A DNA stretch of 5,946 bases, taken from positions 1 through 5,946 of the forward strand of contig UQVG01000135.1 of NCBI GenBank assembly GCA_900544435.1, read 5' to 3'. Below, one piece after another: positions 5,605-5,946 of this stretch (the first letter of the stretch is position 1; each line of letters opens with the position of its first letter). The notes beneath the pieces are model-generated. The model had not been told where the DNA came from, ran no database searches, and saw nothing but the letters and a program-made list of their open reading frames with translations. The DNA is from an uncultured Erysipelotrichaceae bacterium. Its GTDB lineage: Bacteria; Bacillota_I; Bacilli_A; Erysipelotrichales; Coprobacillaceae. The translations under genes were made by a program, and so were the position numbers.

Positions 5605-5946
5605 CTAATGTCCTTTCGTTAAAAGATTGATATCAATATCATAATTTTGACATAAAGAAGATATTCTTTGATAATCTTCTTGATTTAACGTCTGTAAATC
5701 TATTTCACTATAATAGTTATAAATAAAATCTTTGATTGTTTCATCATCTAACCACTTATTTTGACTAGCTTCTTCAATAAAATTTGTTACCATAGATACT
5801 TGCTTTTCATCAGACATAGATACATCTAAATGTACTAATTGATTTATATTTTCAAAATCAGCAATAGAAGAAAAATAATGTGGCATTGTATCTACAATAA
5901 AAGAACCTAAATATGTTTGTTCAATTGTTTCTTTTCCTTGATTTAT
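5605..5946 (-). CDS. C-terminal part of an unrecognised protein upstream of mutS2 (start outside window)
   Basis: The reading frame is open from the right edge of the window to a TAG stop, giving 113 residues. The first in-frame ATG (5884-5886) begins MPHYFSS, but nothing like a Shine-Dalgarno sequence precedes it. The frame also continues upstream without a stop (…TYLGSFIVDT-MPHYF…), so this is the tail of a longer gene and not a 93-residue protein. The tail is acidic, probably helical and soluble, with no obvious transmembrane segment, catalytic motif or metal site. The last codons, AAA GGA CAT TAG, double as the mutS2 ribosome binding site, and only 2 nt separate this stop from the mutS2 ATG, so the two genes are probably co-transcribed and translationally linked. 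In many Bacillota a cvpA-type membrane protein gene precedes mutS2, and the GSFIVDTMPHYF stretch could be the end of such a protein. That is inference from gene order and is weak. The fragment alone does not identify the family. Confidence 0.75.
   Translation of the reverse strand: MNQGKETIEQTYLGSFIVDTMPHYFSSIADFENINQLVHLDVSMSDEKQVSMVTNFIEEASQNKWLDDETIKDFIYNYYSEIDLQTLNQEDYQRISSLCQNYDIDINLLTKGH
5611..5616 (-). promoter_or_regulatory. ribosome binding site of mutS2
   Basis: The minus strand reads AAAGGA, with 8 nt (CATTAGAA) before the mutS2 ATG at 5602. This spacing supports that start codon. The site lies inside the last two sense codons before the final His of the upstream gene, so ribosomes finishing that gene stop on top of the mutS2 initiation region, as expected for translational coupling. 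Confidence 0.75.

Noticed and set aside
5605..5886. A complete 93-residue protein starting at the ATG at 5886
   Set aside because: There is no ribosome binding site and the frame stays open to the window edge, so the ATG is most likely internal to a longer gene.
1..5946. Previously undescribed defence, mobile or toxin system
   Set aside because: The window is filled by conserved housekeeping genes plus one regulator and one VanY-like protein. No recombinase, repeats, transposon ends or cluster of unknown genes is present, and no convincing plus-strand gene was seen.

Overview
The window is AT-rich (roughly 70% A+T by eye) and reads as chromosome of a low-GC Gram-positive bacterium (Bacillota). 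All genes lie on the minus strand, so transcription runs from position 5946 towards 1. A MutS2 with a Smr tail, a GerE-type regulator and a VanY-like surface protein, all with strongly A/T-ending codons, suit an Erysipelotrichia- or Clostridia-type gut Firmicute. Genus and species cannot be read from the window. The standard genetic code fits: tryptophan is TGG where it occurs and stops are TAA or TAG.

Layout in transcription order. (1) 5946-5605: the C-terminal 113 residues of a gene whose start lies outside the window. It is not recognised with confidence; a CvpA-like protein is only a guess. (2) 5602-3299: mutS2, full length, coding for the MutS2 ATPase with a C-terminal Smr domain. (3) 3299-1536: uvrC, full length, coding for the excision-nuclease subunit; its ATG overlaps the mutS2 stop as TAATG. 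(4) 1499-1296: a 67-residue stand-alone LuxR/GerE helix-turn-helix protein, very similar to Bacillus GerE. A clear intrinsic terminator overlaps its last codons. (5) 1248-106: a membrane-anchored VanY-like (peptidase M15B) protein that has lost its zinc ligands and catalytic glutamate, apparently a pseudoenzyme. (6) 105-1: AT-rich intergenic DNA with a possible promoter and an inverted repeat for a gene beyond the left edge.

Genes 1 to 4 are spaced like one operon (2-nt gap, 1-nt overlap, 36-nt gap) closed by the terminator at 1276-1315. MutS2 (recombination control or rescue of collided ribosomes) and UvrC (nucleotide excision repair) form a genome-maintenance pair. The GerE-like gene is the unexpected passenger, although in Bacillus subtilis gerE also lies a few genes from uvrC. 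The VanY-like gene sits past the terminator and probably depends on its own weak promoter or on readthrough.

Most of the window is ordinary housekeeping sequence. I see no mobile element, CRISPR array, tRNA or rRNA. The points most worth a second look are the catalytically dead VanY-like protein, the substituted first Smr motif of MutS2, and the terminator folded into the end of the gerE-like coding sequence.
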